This document shows positions 19,381-27,096 of a stretch of 60,724 nt of DNA, one piece after another. The position numbers and the translations under genes are program-made. Source of the stretch: Streptomyces sp. ISL-1. Its GTDB lineage: Bacteria > Actinomycetota > Actinomycetes > Streptomycetales > Streptomycetaceae. Positions within the stretch are counted from its first letter, which is position 1, and every line of letters begins with the position of its first letter. The notes under the pieces were generated by a model, which worked only from the letters and a program-made list of their open reading frames with translations, had not been told where the DNA came from and made no database searches. Where the stretch lies: contig NZ_JAGGOI010000042.1 in assembly GCF_018614585.1 (NCBI RefSeq), forward strand, positions 1-60,724, read 5' to 3'.

Positions 19381-20238
19381 AGAAGTCATCTCATTTGGTG
19401 ATTCTGCGGTAGCAGATGAGGGTGCAGGCGATGCTGGTGAAGGCGAGGAAGTGAATGGCTTTGCGCTCGTAGCGTCGGTGGAGACGGCGGCAGCCGACTA
19501 GCCAGGACATGGTGCGTTCGACGGTCCACCGGTGGCGTCCCAGTCGCTGTGATGACTCGATTCCCTTGCGTGCGATGCGTTGCTGTATGCCGCGCTCGCG
19601 TAACCATCGTCGCAGGTGGGGGTAGTCGTATCCCTTGTCGGCGTGGAGCTTTCCGGGTTTACGGCGCCGAGGTCCGCGGCGAGAACGGATCGGCGGTATT
19701 CCTTGCACGAGCGGGACCAGGGCCTGGCTGTCGTGCAGGTTGGCCCCTGAGATTCCGACGGAGAGGGGCAGACCGGTTCGCTCGGTGATCAAATGGATCT
19801 TCGACCCGTACTTGCCCCGGTCGACAGGATTCGGACCTGTCAGGCCCCCCTTTTCAGGGCCCGCATGTTCACCGAGTCAATCGCGCAGCGCGACCAGTCC
19901 AACTCGCCGCGGGAGCCGAGCTCGTCGAGCACCACGCGGTGGAGTTTGGCCCACACCCTGACCTTCGTCCACTCCGAGAAACGACGATGGGCCGTCGCCC
20001 CTGATGGTCCGAACGAAGCTGCGGGCAGCTGCTGTCAGGTGCAGCCCGACGTCGCCACAAACACGATCGCGGCCAGCACCTCACGATCACCGTGCCGACG
20101 CCGCCCACCACCCTGAGGCCGCGAGGGCGCCTCCGGCACCACCCGCTGGAACAACTCCCACAACTCATCCGGCACCAGCCGCTCAACGATCCCCACCACG
20201 ACCGACAGCCTACCGACCCGCCAAATGAGATGACCTCT
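19381..20238 (-). mobile_element. IS5-family (IS427-like) insertion sequence
   Basis: An 858-bp element bounded by 18-bp inverted repeats with one mismatch (19381-19398 and 20221-20238, inner part GTCATCTCATTTGG). It contains one transposase in two frames. Its right end touches the left terminal repeat of the 4-kb recombinase element. Confidence 0.85.
19391..20199 (-). pseudogene. IS5-family transposase with frameshift site and opal stop
   Basis: OrfA (from about 20199) reads VGIVERLVPDELWELFQ...AAIVFVATSGCT, then TGA at 20035-20037 where the family has Trp (TGG), then resumes QQLPAASFGPSG. At its end, A4G6 (minus strand) is a slippery run; a -1 shift there joins ALKRG to GLTGPNPVDRGKYGSKIHL and continues into OrfB (19391-19792). 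The shift is the normal way this group makes full-length transposase. The opal codon is a separate, inactivating change. Confidence 0.8.
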
Positions 20239-20255
20239 TTAGCGCCAACGGCTGT
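20239..20255 (+). repeat. terminal inverted repeat, left
   Basis: Left copy of the 17-bp repeat that bounds the recombinase-trio element. It matches the reverse complement of 24181-24197 at 16 of 17 positions. Confidence 0.65.
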
Positions 20256-20273
20256 AACGCGGCCTCGGTACTG

Positions 20274-20298
20274 GTGGGCTCGCGTATTCAACTGTCGC
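20274..20298 (+). repeat. 25-bp direct repeat, copy 1
   Basis: This repeat, core CGTATTCAA(C/A)TGTCGC, recurs at 20942-20966 with 23 of 25 positions identical. The two copies flank the DUF6228 gene in the same orientation. Confidence 0.75.
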
Positions 20299-20401
20299 CA
20301 GTTGATCAACCTGGCTCCGGAATCACTACTGACCGTGACCATCCTGGCGGGGATCTGGGTGTGGAGCCCTCAACGTTGACGGGAAGTAGCACCGCGTCGT
20401 A

Positions 20402-20887
20402 ATGGCGATGACGCCGCCGTGTTGGCGTCCTTATCCTCAGTGGGTGAGTCTGATCGAGGTGGTTCCTGGGCAGGTCGAGCTCGTCGTTCGGGGGGCGGGG
20501 TCGCAAGCGCCCTCTATCCGGTTGTTCGACTGGTCACGGACAGATGAGTTCGAGGTCGTATTCGCCGTGGAGGCTGTCGATGACGGCCTGCGCGCACGGA
20601 TCGAGGCCGTGACCATGTCTGCCTGGGACGGTGCGGGATACCTGACCGAGTTCCTCGATGGTCTTGCGCGCGACTTCCGCGGTTGGGAGGGCGAGCGGTC
20701 CTGGACCAACAACGAACTGGTCGTGGCAGCGACATTCGGCTCGGGTGGTCACGTGCATCTGAGCTGGACCCTGCGAGCCGGGGTCTTCTCCAGTGGCTGG
20801 GAATGCACTGTGACGACAGTGATTGAGGCTGGCGAAGAGCTGACGGCTGTCGCTGCCGACGTGCAGGAATTCTTCCGCCAGGGGTAG
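20402..20887 (+). CDS. DUF6228-like protein
   Basis: 161 residues from the ATG at 20402; a GTG at 20444 is an alternative start. The C-terminal part (TEFLDGLARDFRGWEGERSW...GHVHLSWTLRAG...WECTVTTVIEAGEEL...VQEFF) matches my recollection of actinobacterial DUF6228, a small family of unknown function. It is transcribed towards the recombinase genes and is flanked by direct repeats inside the mobile element, so it looks like cargo. A defence or immunity role would be a guess. Confidence 0.65.
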   Translation: MAMTPPCWRPYPQWVSLIEVVPGQVELVVRGAGSQAPSIRLFDWSRTDEFEVVFAVEAVDDGLRARIEAVTMSAWDGAGYLTEFLDGLARDFRGWEGERSWTNNELVVAATFGSGGHVHLSWTLRAGVFSSGWECTVTTVIEAGEELTAVAADVQEFFRQG

Positions 20888-20941
20888 TCGTCCCAGCGCC
20901 CCCGAAGTAAGCACTCACGCGCTCTCAAGCCCTCGGAACCT

Positions 20942-20966
20942 GTGGGCTCTCGTATTCAAATGTCGC
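20942..20966 (+). repeat. 25-bp direct repeat, copy 2
   Basis: Second copy of the repeat at 20274-20298. It overlaps the 3' end of the zinc-ribbon recombinase-like gene (stop at 20956). Confidence 0.75.
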
Positions 20967-22497
20967 TGCTTCCCCGAGGAACCCAGCCTGTTGGTGACCT
21001 TGCGTGATCTCCTGGAGCGTATCGGCTCCATGTCCCGCCGGTCTCTCTGATGAGGCGGCCGGTGGTCTTGTCGTGGTAGCCGAGGGCGTCCGCGACGACG
21101 GGGCCGGGTAGCTCGAGGAGTTGCTGCCGGATGGCGGCGCCGCGGGCAGCGGCGGCCGGAACTCCGACCTCGTTCAGGAGCGCGGCAAGGTGGTCGGGGC
21201 GGAACGGCTGGCCCGCCCGGCGGCCTGGGAAGAGCCAGGAGGATGCGGGGTTGGTGGCGGTGTTCATGTTGTCGCGGTTCGCGATGTGCTCCAGGAGCAG
21301 GGCTGCAACCGGTGCAGGGACGGGCGAAGCGGGCTCGCCGAGTCGTAGCAGCACCGTGTCGCCGTCACGGATCACGTCGTCGACGCTGAGCCGGACGATG
21401 CGGCTCACGGGCTGTGCGTAAAGGAGGACGATGACTCCGGCGGCTCGGAGACGCATGGGTATCTCCGCGTCGGTCAGCAGTCGGCCAAGGGCATCGAGGC
21501 GCTGGTCCTCGCTCAGCGCGGCTCGCCGGGAGACCTTCATCGCGGGAATGGAGAGGGTGCGTCGGCAGCGGTGGCTCTGCATAGCCCAGTTGAGGAAGGC
21601 TCGCAGGCAGGTGCGGCTGTGTTCGGTGTTCTCGGCATACCAGGCGTCGATGTCGATCTGGCCGCAGGACGCGAGGGTGCTGTTGCGCTCGCCGAGCCAT
21701 TGCAGGAACGCGGTCGCGTACTTGACCTGTTCGGCGGCGAACCGTCGGACGCTGGGTGTGATGCGGCTTCGCTCGGCGCGGGTCCGCAGCCGAGGGAGGA
21801 CGTGCCAGGTCGCGAAGAGCCTGATCGTCTTGGCGTGCTCGGGGTCGGCGATGTCGGTCAGGTGGCCGGGAAGCCAGCGTTGGAAGGAGCAGAGGTACTT
21901 GTCGACGGCGGGCAGGGCTCCGCACGTCATCAGAAGTTCTTCCAGGTGAGTGGCGGCCCGCCAGGGCTGGAGTTCGTGGAAGGCGTCGTGGGTCAGAGGG
22001 ATTTCGCCGAGGCCGAGCCGCCGCAGTAGCTGCGAGGCGCTGCCCGGCTGGTTGCGTCGCATTTCCAGCCAGGCCAGGCCGCTTCTGGGCTTTTCCATCG
22101 CCACCAGCAGGTCGAACAGCGGGACAAGTGTGGGTCGGATGCGGCTGGTTCCGTCGTCCAGGAGCGCGGTGAGGCGGTCAGTGAGGGTGCAGCGTTCACA
22201 CAGCCGTCCGCCCAGGAGCTTGCCCTCGAAGCCGCAGCGTGAGCAGTCGAAGGTCTGGGAGAAGCCGGCGCAGGCGGTGCAGATCGGTGTCCCGTCACCG
22301 GGGTGGAGTCCGGGGAGGGCACGATCCTGACCGCATCCCGGGCAGGTGCCCCGTGTCCGGACGGCACGATCTGAACAGGTCCGGCAGACGTATCCGTCCG
22401 GGCAGGTGCCGGCCTTGTGCCTGCGGCGGCCGCCGCGGCAGCACTCCGCCATGTACCAGCGTTCGTACTGCTCGTCGGTGGCATAGGGGCGGGTCAT
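20956..22497 (-). CDS. zinc-ribbon protein with recombinase-like C-terminus
   Basis: 513 residues. The N-terminus (residues 18-104) has many paired cysteines (CPDGYVCRTC, CPGCGQD, CTAC, CSRCGF, CERC), suggesting several zinc ribbons. The centre (about 200-340) resembles a SAM-like core-binding region. The C-terminus resembles a tyrosine recombinase: LLYAQPVSRIVRLSVDDV (box I), AAIRQQLLELPG, LGYHDKTTGR and WSRYAPGD, giving plausible R, R, H and Y residues. The ATG overlaps the HTH stop (ATGA). It may be the partner or targeting subunit of the recombinase. Confidence 0.75.
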   Translation of the reverse strand: MTRPYATDEQYERWYMAECCRGGRRRHKAGTCPDGYVCRTCSDRAVRTRGTCPGCGQDRALPGLHPGDGTPICTACAGFSQTFDCSRCGFEGKLLGGRLCERCTLTDRLTALLDDGTSRIRPTLVPLFDLLVAMEKPRSGLAWLEMRRNQPGSASQLLRRLGLGEIPLTHDAFHELQPWRAATHLEELLMTCGALPAVDKYLCSFQRWLPGHLTDIADPEHAKTIRLFATWHVLPRLRTRAERSRITPSVRRFAAEQVKYATAFLQWLGERNSTLASCGQIDIDAWYAENTEHSRTCLRAFLNWAMQSHRCRRTLSIPAMKVSRRAALSEDQRLDALGRLLTDAEIPMRLRAAGVIVLLYAQPVSRIVRLSVDDVIRDGDTVLLRLGEPASPVPAPVAALLLEHIANRDNMNTATNPASSWLFPGRRAGQPFRPDHLAALLNEVGVPAAAARGAAIRQQLLELPGPVVADALGYHDKTTGRLIRETGGTWSRYAPGDHARSPTGWVPRGSSDI

Positions 22498-22829
22498 GCG
22501 TCGGGCAGGATCCGGGCGGCGCGAGGCCGCAGCTTCGCCACGTTCGCTGGCGGGGTGGGCAGGTCGCCGGTGGCGGTCTTGCGGACGCCGGCGTTCTCGG
22601 CGGTGGTGGCCACCAGGTCTGCCGGCGTGCAGGACAGGATGTCGCAGAGCGCGGCCATGACCTGCAACGACAGGCGTTCCGGTGTTCCGGAGACCAGGCG
22701 GTGAACCTGGGAGGCGGACAGGTCGATGCCGCGTTCGTGCAGCAGCGGCACCAATTCGGTGGCCGTGAAGACCCGATGCTGGGCCATGACCTCGCGCAGC
22801 CGCCAGGTGTAGCCGACCTTGCGTTTCAT
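22494..22829 (-). CDS. Cro/C1-type HTH protein of recombinase trio
   Basis: 111 residues from the ATG at 22829, overlapping the recombinase stop (ATGA). A helix-turn-helix of XRE/Cro type spans about residues 8-75 (WRLREVMAQHRVF...LVPLLHERGIDLSASQVHRLVSG...ALCDILSCTPADL). The longer upstream frame lies within the recombinase gene and is rejected. It may regulate the operon or act as a directionality or assembly factor. Confidence 0.82.
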   Translation of the reverse strand: MKRKVGYTWRLREVMAQHRVFTATELVPLLHERGIDLSASQVHRLVSGTPERLSLQVMAALCDILSCTPADLVATTAENAGVRKTATGDLPTPPANVAKLRPRAARILPDA

Positions 22830-23971
22830 GCCTGCCTCCCGGTCTGGGTCTGAAGGGCAGCGGCGATGGTGGAGTCCAGATGCCGCCGCAGGGTGCGGGT
22901 GCGGAAGTCCGAGGACACGCAGGTGTAGAGGGATGTGGTGCTGGCGTGCTCGTGACCGACCTGCTCCTGGACGAAGCGCGGATCCCAGCCGTCCTCGATC
23001 AGGTGGGTGACGTAGGACCTGCGGAAGGAGTGGAAGTCGAGTCCGTCGTCCAGGCCGAGGGCCTTGCGATAGGTGATGAAACGGGAGTTGAGCCGCTGGC
23101 ATCCGATCCGCAGACCCCGTTCCGAGGGCCAGGCCGCCGGGTTGTTGTCGGTACCGAACAGCGGGCGGACCTCGGTGAACCACTCGTCCAGGACGTCCGG
23201 GGTCCAGTCGAACACGGTCAGCACCCCGCGGCGCTTGGGCGGCGAGCCCTTCTTGGCCTTGCCGAACCGGACCTGGCACCGGCCGTACTCTCCGAACTCG
23301 CCGCCGTGCGGGTTGCGGCCGAAGTCGGCGGCGTCGAGCATCCGCGTCTCGTTGCGCCGCGTCCCGTAGGCGTAGGCGGTCTTGAACAGCGTCGCGTCGC
23401 GGAAGGCGGGCAACCAGCCCTTGCGGCCGAAGGCCCGGATGCGGGCAACCTCGTCGTCACAGTGCGCGAAGAAGGCGTGCAGCTCGGCCTTGGTGAACGC
23501 GCGCTTCTTCGCGTCCGCCTCGTTGTCCTGGACGTGCACCGCGGTGTTCCACTCGTGCACCACCTGCACCGGGTGGGTGCCGAACCGCTCCTCGCAGGTG
23601 GCCGTCCACTCGTAAAGGGGATCGGTGATGAAGTGGCAGAAAGCCCGCACGGCCTCCGAGTACGAGCGGATCGTTGAACGCTTCAACTCTCGCAAGGAGC
23701 GCAGGTCACCGAGCCACTCGTCGACCATCGCCGGCGTCCAGAGCCAGGGGTAGGCGTTCACGTAGGCCGCGAACGCCTTGACCGTGTTCTCCCGGCCCTC
23801 CACGGTCGTCCGGGCCAGATTCCGCGCGAGCTGCTGGTTGGCGAACCCGGTCAGCATCGCCGCGAAGACCTGTTCCTCCGGCCGCAGCAACGCGACCCCG
23901 TCGACCAGGTGCAGCCCGGCCGCCCCCGGTATCGAACCGCTCACCACTTCACCACTTTCCGCGACTCGCAT
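22826..23971 (-). CDS. tyrosine site-specific recombinase
   Basis: 381 residues. An N-terminal SAM-like core-binding domain (about 40-170) precedes a catalytic domain with a GTRRNETRMLDAADF box I, DFHSFRRSYVTHL (H-x-x-R), VGHEHASTTSLYT (H ... Y) and the intervening lysine strand. The ATG at 23971 lies inside a perfect palindrome; a GTG near 23942 is an alternative start. It is first of three overlapping genes and presumably catalyses movement of the 4-kb element. Confidence 0.88.
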   Translation of the reverse strand: MRVAESGEVVSGSIPGAAGLHLVDGVALLRPEEQVFAAMLTGFANQQLARNLARTTVEGRENTVKAFAAYVNAYPWLWTPAMVDEWLGDLRSLRELKRSTIRSYSEAVRAFCHFITDPLYEWTATCEERFGTHPVQVVHEWNTAVHVQDNEADAKKRAFTKAELHAFFAHCDDEVARIRAFGRKGWLPAFRDATLFKTAYAYGTRRNETRMLDAADFGRNPHGGEFGEYGRCQVRFGKAKKGSPPKRRGVLTVFDWTPDVLDEWFTEVRPLFGTDNNPAAWPSERGLRIGCQRLNSRFITYRKALGLDDGLDFHSFRRSYVTHLIEDGWDPRFVQEQVGHEHASTTSLYTCVSSDFRTRTLRRHLDSTIAAALQTQTGRQA

Positions 23972-24001
23972 CAGATGCGAGAAAAACGCATCCTATGCGA
24001 G
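23965..24001. promoter_or_regulatory. palindromic operator at recombinase start
   Basis: CTCGCATC-A-GATGCGAG (23965-23981) is a perfect palindrome; CGCAT-CCT-ATGCG (23987-23999) is a second one 5 bp away, sharing the (T)CGCAT half-site. The first covers the predicted ATG. They look like paired binding sites for the HTH protein or recombinase, which would give autoregulation. Confidence 0.55.
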
Positions 24002-24180
24002 TGCTCGGCGGACCCACAGGTCAGCCCCCTGTACAGGTCGCGGCGGAGCCCTCGTCGCGGGTATCGTCCCCGCCAGGGTCTCGCTCAAGTCCGCAGCTCA
24101 ATACCGCGATTGCCCTTTCCCCACGGGCCGATTCGCTGGCTATCGCGAGTTCGCATCCGATGCAATTGGCGGCGCTGAAC

Positions 24181-24197
24181 ACAGCCGTTAGCGCTAA
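24181..24197 (-). repeat. terminal inverted repeat, right
   Basis: Right copy of the 17-bp repeat bounding the recombinase-trio element; see the left copy at 20239. Confidence 0.65.
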
Positions 24198-24217
24198 GGA
24201 ATGATCTTGGGCAGCAG

Positions 24218-24248
24218 AGGACCGCGGCCATGTGATGGCCGGGGTCCT
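24218..24248. terminator. hairpin downstream of cation-efflux remnant
   Basis: AGGACC and GGTCCT outer arms plus GGCCAT / ATGGCC inner arms form a strong stem with a GTG loop and an internal mismatch. It lies 20 bp beyond the stop of the leftward cation-efflux remnant and fits as its terminator. It is outside the mobile element. Confidence 0.55.
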
Positions 24249-24268
24249 GTGCGTGTGCAGGTGTCGGT

Positions 24269-24680
24269 TTAGCCGCAGCAGTCCCAGCCGGGGCGGCAAC
24301 CGCACCCGTCTGTCTCGGTGCCGGCTGAGGGGACCGCCGCGGCGGCGGGTGTCGCGCAGCAGCCCTTGCCCTGCCAGGCGTCGCGGCCTTCCTTCACGGC
24401 GAAGGCGGCGATGGCCAGGGCGGCGATGGGGTCGGCCCAGGACCAGCCGAGGGTGGCGTTGAGGACCAGGCCGACCAGGAGGACGGCGGAGAGGTAGGTG
24501 CACAGCAGGGTCTGCTTGGAGTCGGCGACCGCGCTGGCGGAGCCGAGTTCGCGGCCGGCCTTGCGCTGGGCGGCGGAGAGGAACGGCATCACCGCGAGCG
24601 AGAGGGCGGCGATGACGATGCCGGGGATGGAGCGTTCTGCCTCGCCGGTGCCGGCCAGCGCGCGGACGGCGTGGATGGTG
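24269..24680 (-). pseudogene. cation diffusion facilitator, 5'-truncated
   Basis: About 135 residues match the C-terminal membrane half of a CDF-type cation transporter (SIPGIVIAALSLAVMPFLSAAQRKAG...SADSK-like VADSKQTLLCTYLSAVLLVGL...WADPIAALAIAAFAVKEG) with a cysteine-rich tail (GKGCC...DGCGCRPGWDCCG). The first two to three helices are missing; the upstream edge at about 24680 abuts the tRNA-like region. Confidence 0.7.
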
Positions 24681-24805
24681 ACGGCACACCACCGAGAGTA
24701 CACGGAAGCCTGAATTCACAGACCCTTGCATCCATGGAACATGGCGCACGGCCTTGGGGGTATCGGTACAGCCGCCTGCGCCGAGATTGATCACGGGGCC
24801 TAACC

Positions 24806-24849
24806 CGGCCATGGGCGACCAGCGGTACAGCCGTTGGTCCCCATGGCCG
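24806..24849. repeat. large near-perfect hairpin
   Basis: Arms 24806-24825 and 24831-24849 pair over 19 bp (outer CGGCCATGGG / CCCATGGCCG, inner GACCAGCGG / CCGTTGGTC with one G-T) with a single bulged C and a TACAG loop. It lies just upstream of a tRNA T-arm-like sequence. Its purpose is unknown. Confidence 0.8.
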
Positions 24850-24865
24850 GTGTAGAGCGAGGGCC

Positions 24866-24893
24866 GTCGGTTCGACCCCGACAGGCGGCTCGC
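24866..24893 (+). other. tRNA-Thr-like 3' end
   Basis: GTCGG-TTCGACC-CCGAC is a perfect T-arm (stem 5 bp, loop 7), followed by AGGCGGC and T, the 3' acceptor strand and discriminator typical of actinobacterial tRNA-Thr. There is no matching D or anticodon arm at normal distance. The complementary 5' strand GCCGCCT occurs at 24771-24777, 95 bp upstream, with the big hairpin between. This is a tRNA fragment or pseudo-tRNA, possibly an old integration site. Confidence 0.5.
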
Positions 24894-24913
24894 AGATCAG
24901 GATGTGGAGGCGC

Positions 24914-24939
24914 GCCCCGGACCGATCGCGGTCCGGGGC
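24914..24939. terminator. strong hairpin terminator
   Basis: GCCCCGGACC and GGTCCGGGGC form a perfect 10-bp stem with a 6-nt loop. It sits between the tRNA-like end and the convergent peptidase gene and could terminate both. Confidence 0.7.
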
Positions 24940-24959
24940 GTTCGTACGCGGGGGGCTGG

Positions 24960-26564
24960 TCACTGGCACTTTGTGTCGTTGACCGGGGGTTTTCCGTGCA
25001 GAAGGTAGGTGTTGACTGCTTTCTGGATGCAAGGGTTGCCGGTCGTGTAGGAGCCGTGGCCTTCGCCGTTCAGGGTCAGGAGGACGCCGGAGCCCAGTTG
25101 TTCGGCCAGGGCGGGGGCCCAGGTGTAGGGGGTGGCGGGGTCGCCCGTGTTGCCGATCACCACGATGGGCGGGGCGCCGGGGGCGTCGATGTGGTGGGTG
25201 GGAGTGCCCTTGACCGGCCAGCCGGTGCAGCCCATCTGGCGCCAGGCCAGGGTCGGGCCGAAGACCGGGGAGGCCTTGGTGAACGCGGGCAGTGCTTTCG
25301 CCACGTCCCGCTCGGTGTAGCGCTGGGGAGTGCTGGCGCAGTAGATGCTGCCCGAGGCGTCGTGGTAGTTGGTGTACTGCCCGTCGGGACTGCGCTGGAA
25401 GAGGGCGTCGGACAGGGCCAGCAGGATGGTGCCGTCACCGGACTCCGCCTGCTGGATTGCCTGCCAGAGCGCCGGCCACATGGCCTTGGAGTAGAGCCCT
25501 GTGAGGACCCCCGCTTCGCCGAGGCTCTGGGTGAGTTCGCGCCTGGTGTCGGTGGGGATGGGTTTGGTGTCCAGGCCGTGCAGCAAGGTGGCGACCCGGG
25601 TGACCACCGCGTCCTTGGCGGGACCCTTGGCCTTGGCCTTCGCATTCGCCTTCGCTTGCGGCTGCTGGGCCGCCCATCTGCCGAAGTGGCCGAGCGCCCG
25701 TTGGAAGCCCGCCGCCTGCTCGCGGAAGAACCGTATGGGGTTCAGTTCGGTGTTCACGGCGCCGTCAAGGACCGTGCGGCCGACCTTCTTGGGGAACCGG
25801 TGGGCGTATTCGGCGCCCAGCCAGGTGCCGTACGAGAAGCCGAAGTAGTTCAGCTTCCGGTCGCCCAGCGCGATCCGCATCACGTCCAGGTCCCGGGCGG
25901 CGGCGACCGTGCCGACGTGCGGCAGGGTCTCACCGGACCGGTTTGCGCAACCCTTGACGAAGGCCCTTCCTGTGGAGAGGAGGGCGGCCTTCTCACGGGC
26001 GTTGTCGGGGCTGGTGTCCATCGCCAGCCACTCGTCCTTGCGCTTGTCGCCCACGCAGTGCACCGGGCGGCTCCGGCCGACCCCGCGGGGGTCGAAGCTG
26101 ACCAGGTCGTAGCGAGTGCCCAGCTTCTTGAACTGGGCCGCGGAGCTCCCGGCCAAGTGGTCGATCCCGGATCCGCCGGGGCCGCCGAAGTTGAACACGA
26201 GTGAGCCGATGCGGTGGGCCCGGTCGGTCGCCCTGAGGCGGATCAGGGCCACCTCCATGGTCTTCCCGCGAGGCTTGGAGTAGTCGAGCGGCACCGTCAG
26301 CTCGGCGCACTCGAGGCTTCGCGGCGCCGGTCCGCCGGGCGGGGCGGGCGGGAGGTCGTGGCACGCGCCCCAGGCGAGCGGCGCCGGGCGATAGGGCTCG
26401 CCCGCCCGGGCGCCTGTCCCGGCCGCGGCTTCGTCGGCCGGTCCGTACTGCCCGATCACGCCGACCGCGAGGAGGGCCGCTCCGGCCACGAGAAGGGGCT
26501 TGCCGCCCCTCCCGCCGAGTGCGGATCGTCCGCGAGCGCTGATCGATTTGCCGGTGAACAGCAT
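24960..26564 (-). CDS. secreted S33 tripeptidyl aminopeptidase-like hydrolase
   Basis: 534 residues, the family length for Streptomyces Tap/SlpD/SlpE enzymes, which release tripeptides from protein N-termini outside the cell. An N-terminal hydrophobic segment (about 22-40) after basic residues acts as signal peptide or anchor. The oxyanion motif FNFGGPGGSG, nucleophile elbow GFSYGT, catalytic Asp in NTGDPATPY and His in GEGHGSY are all present. A lysine/alanine-rich insert (KANAKAKAKG) interrupts the cap domain. The ATG at 26564 follows GGAAAGGAGAA. Confidence 0.9.
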   Translation of the reverse strand: MLFTGKSISARGRSALGGRGGKPLLVAGAALLAVGVIGQYGPADEAAAGTGARAGEPYRPAPLAWGACHDLPPAPPGGPAPRSLECAELTVPLDYSKPRGKTMEVALIRLRATDRAHRIGSLVFNFGGPGGSGIDHLAGSSAAQFKKLGTRYDLVSFDPRGVGRSRPVHCVGDKRKDEWLAMDTSPDNAREKAALLSTGRAFVKGCANRSGETLPHVGTVAAARDLDVMRIALGDRKLNYFGFSYGTWLGAEYAHRFPKKVGRTVLDGAVNTELNPIRFFREQAAGFQRALGHFGRWAAQQPQAKANAKAKAKGPAKDAVVTRVATLLHGLDTKPIPTDTRRELTQSLGEAGVLTGLYSKAMWPALWQAIQQAESGDGTILLALSDALFQRSPDGQYTNYHDASGSIYCASTPQRYTERDVAKALPAFTKASPVFGPTLAWRQMGCTGWPVKGTPTHHIDAPGAPPIVVIGNTGDPATPYTWAPALAEQLGSGVLLTLNGEGHGSYTTGNPCIQKAVNTYLLHGKPPVNDTKCQ

Positions 26565-26700
26565 GAGCTGTTCTCCTTTCCCATGGAGGCACGTACGCGT
26601 AAGGACACGCCCGTGGGCGTGGTTGTGCGTCTTCCGTCCGTGGGCTGCCGAGTGACCGCTCGGCAGCCCACTTCATGACGTTGGTGACGTGTGCGAGGCC

Positions 26701-27096
26701 CTATTCCTGGACGGGTTCCTGGATGGATTCCTCGGAGAAGTTCCTCAAGCGCTCCAACTGGTCCCAGTGATGGGCGATGCGCTCTCTCCCGACCGCCGTC
26801 AGCGTGACGCTCGTCTTCGGCTTCTTGTGCACGAAGGTCTTCTCGATCTCGACCAGGCCCGCCTCCTCCAGCTTCGACAGGTGGCTGGAGAGATTCCCCT
26901 TGGTGAGCCTTGTCGCGCGCTGGAGGAAGACGAAGTCGGCGGCCTTCACGGAGGACAGCACCGTCAGGATCGCCAACCGGCCCGGTTCGTGGATCAGGCG
27001 ATCGAGGATCAGCTCCTCGTTCCCGGACCCCGACATGACAGACCTGGAGATTTCAGACTCCGAGATTTCAGACCCTGACATTTCAGACCCGGGCAT
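26701..27096 (-). CDS. winged-helix transcriptional regulator
   Basis: 131 residues. A MarR/ArsR-like winged helix spans about 27-115: ILDRLIHEPGRLAILTVL...KAADFVFLQRATRLTKGNLSSHLSKLEEAGLVEIEKTF...KTSVTLTAVGRERI. The first 26 residues are a serine/glutamate repeat (SGSEIS/SESEIS) encoded by three near-identical 15-bp units, so the true start could be an internal ATG. It overlaps the end of the membrane-protein gene by 14 bp. Such regulators typically control their own membrane partner. Confidence 0.85.
   Translation of the reverse strand: MPGSEMSGSEISESEISRSVMSGSGNEELILDRLIHEPGRLAILTVLSSVKAADFVFLQRATRLTKGNLSSHLSKLEEAGLVEIEKTFVHKKPKTSVTLTAVGRERIAHHWDQLERLRNFSEESIQEPVQE

Larger units (their letters stand above)
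20239..24197. mobile_element. candidate transposon with recombinase trio
   Basis: 17-bp terminal inverted repeats, TTAGCGC(C/T)AACGGCTGT with one mismatch (20239-20255 and 24181-24197), enclose 3.96 kb. Inside are a DUF6228 gene and three coupled genes: a tyrosine recombinase, an HTH protein and a zinc-ribbon recombinase-like protein. The layout recalls recombinase-in-trio elements, but only one member is an obvious recombinase and the middle gene is an HTH protein. I cannot define a target duplication because the IS5 element sits at the left end. Confidence 0.65.

Noticed and set aside
24771..24893. complete tRNA-Thr gene
   Set aside because: Acceptor strands are 95 bp apart and no D- or anticodon arm can be formed; kept only as a 3' fragment.
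26456..26671. short minus-strand frame upstream of the peptidase
   Set aside because: It lies across the peptidase ribosome binding site in another frame and has no similarity.
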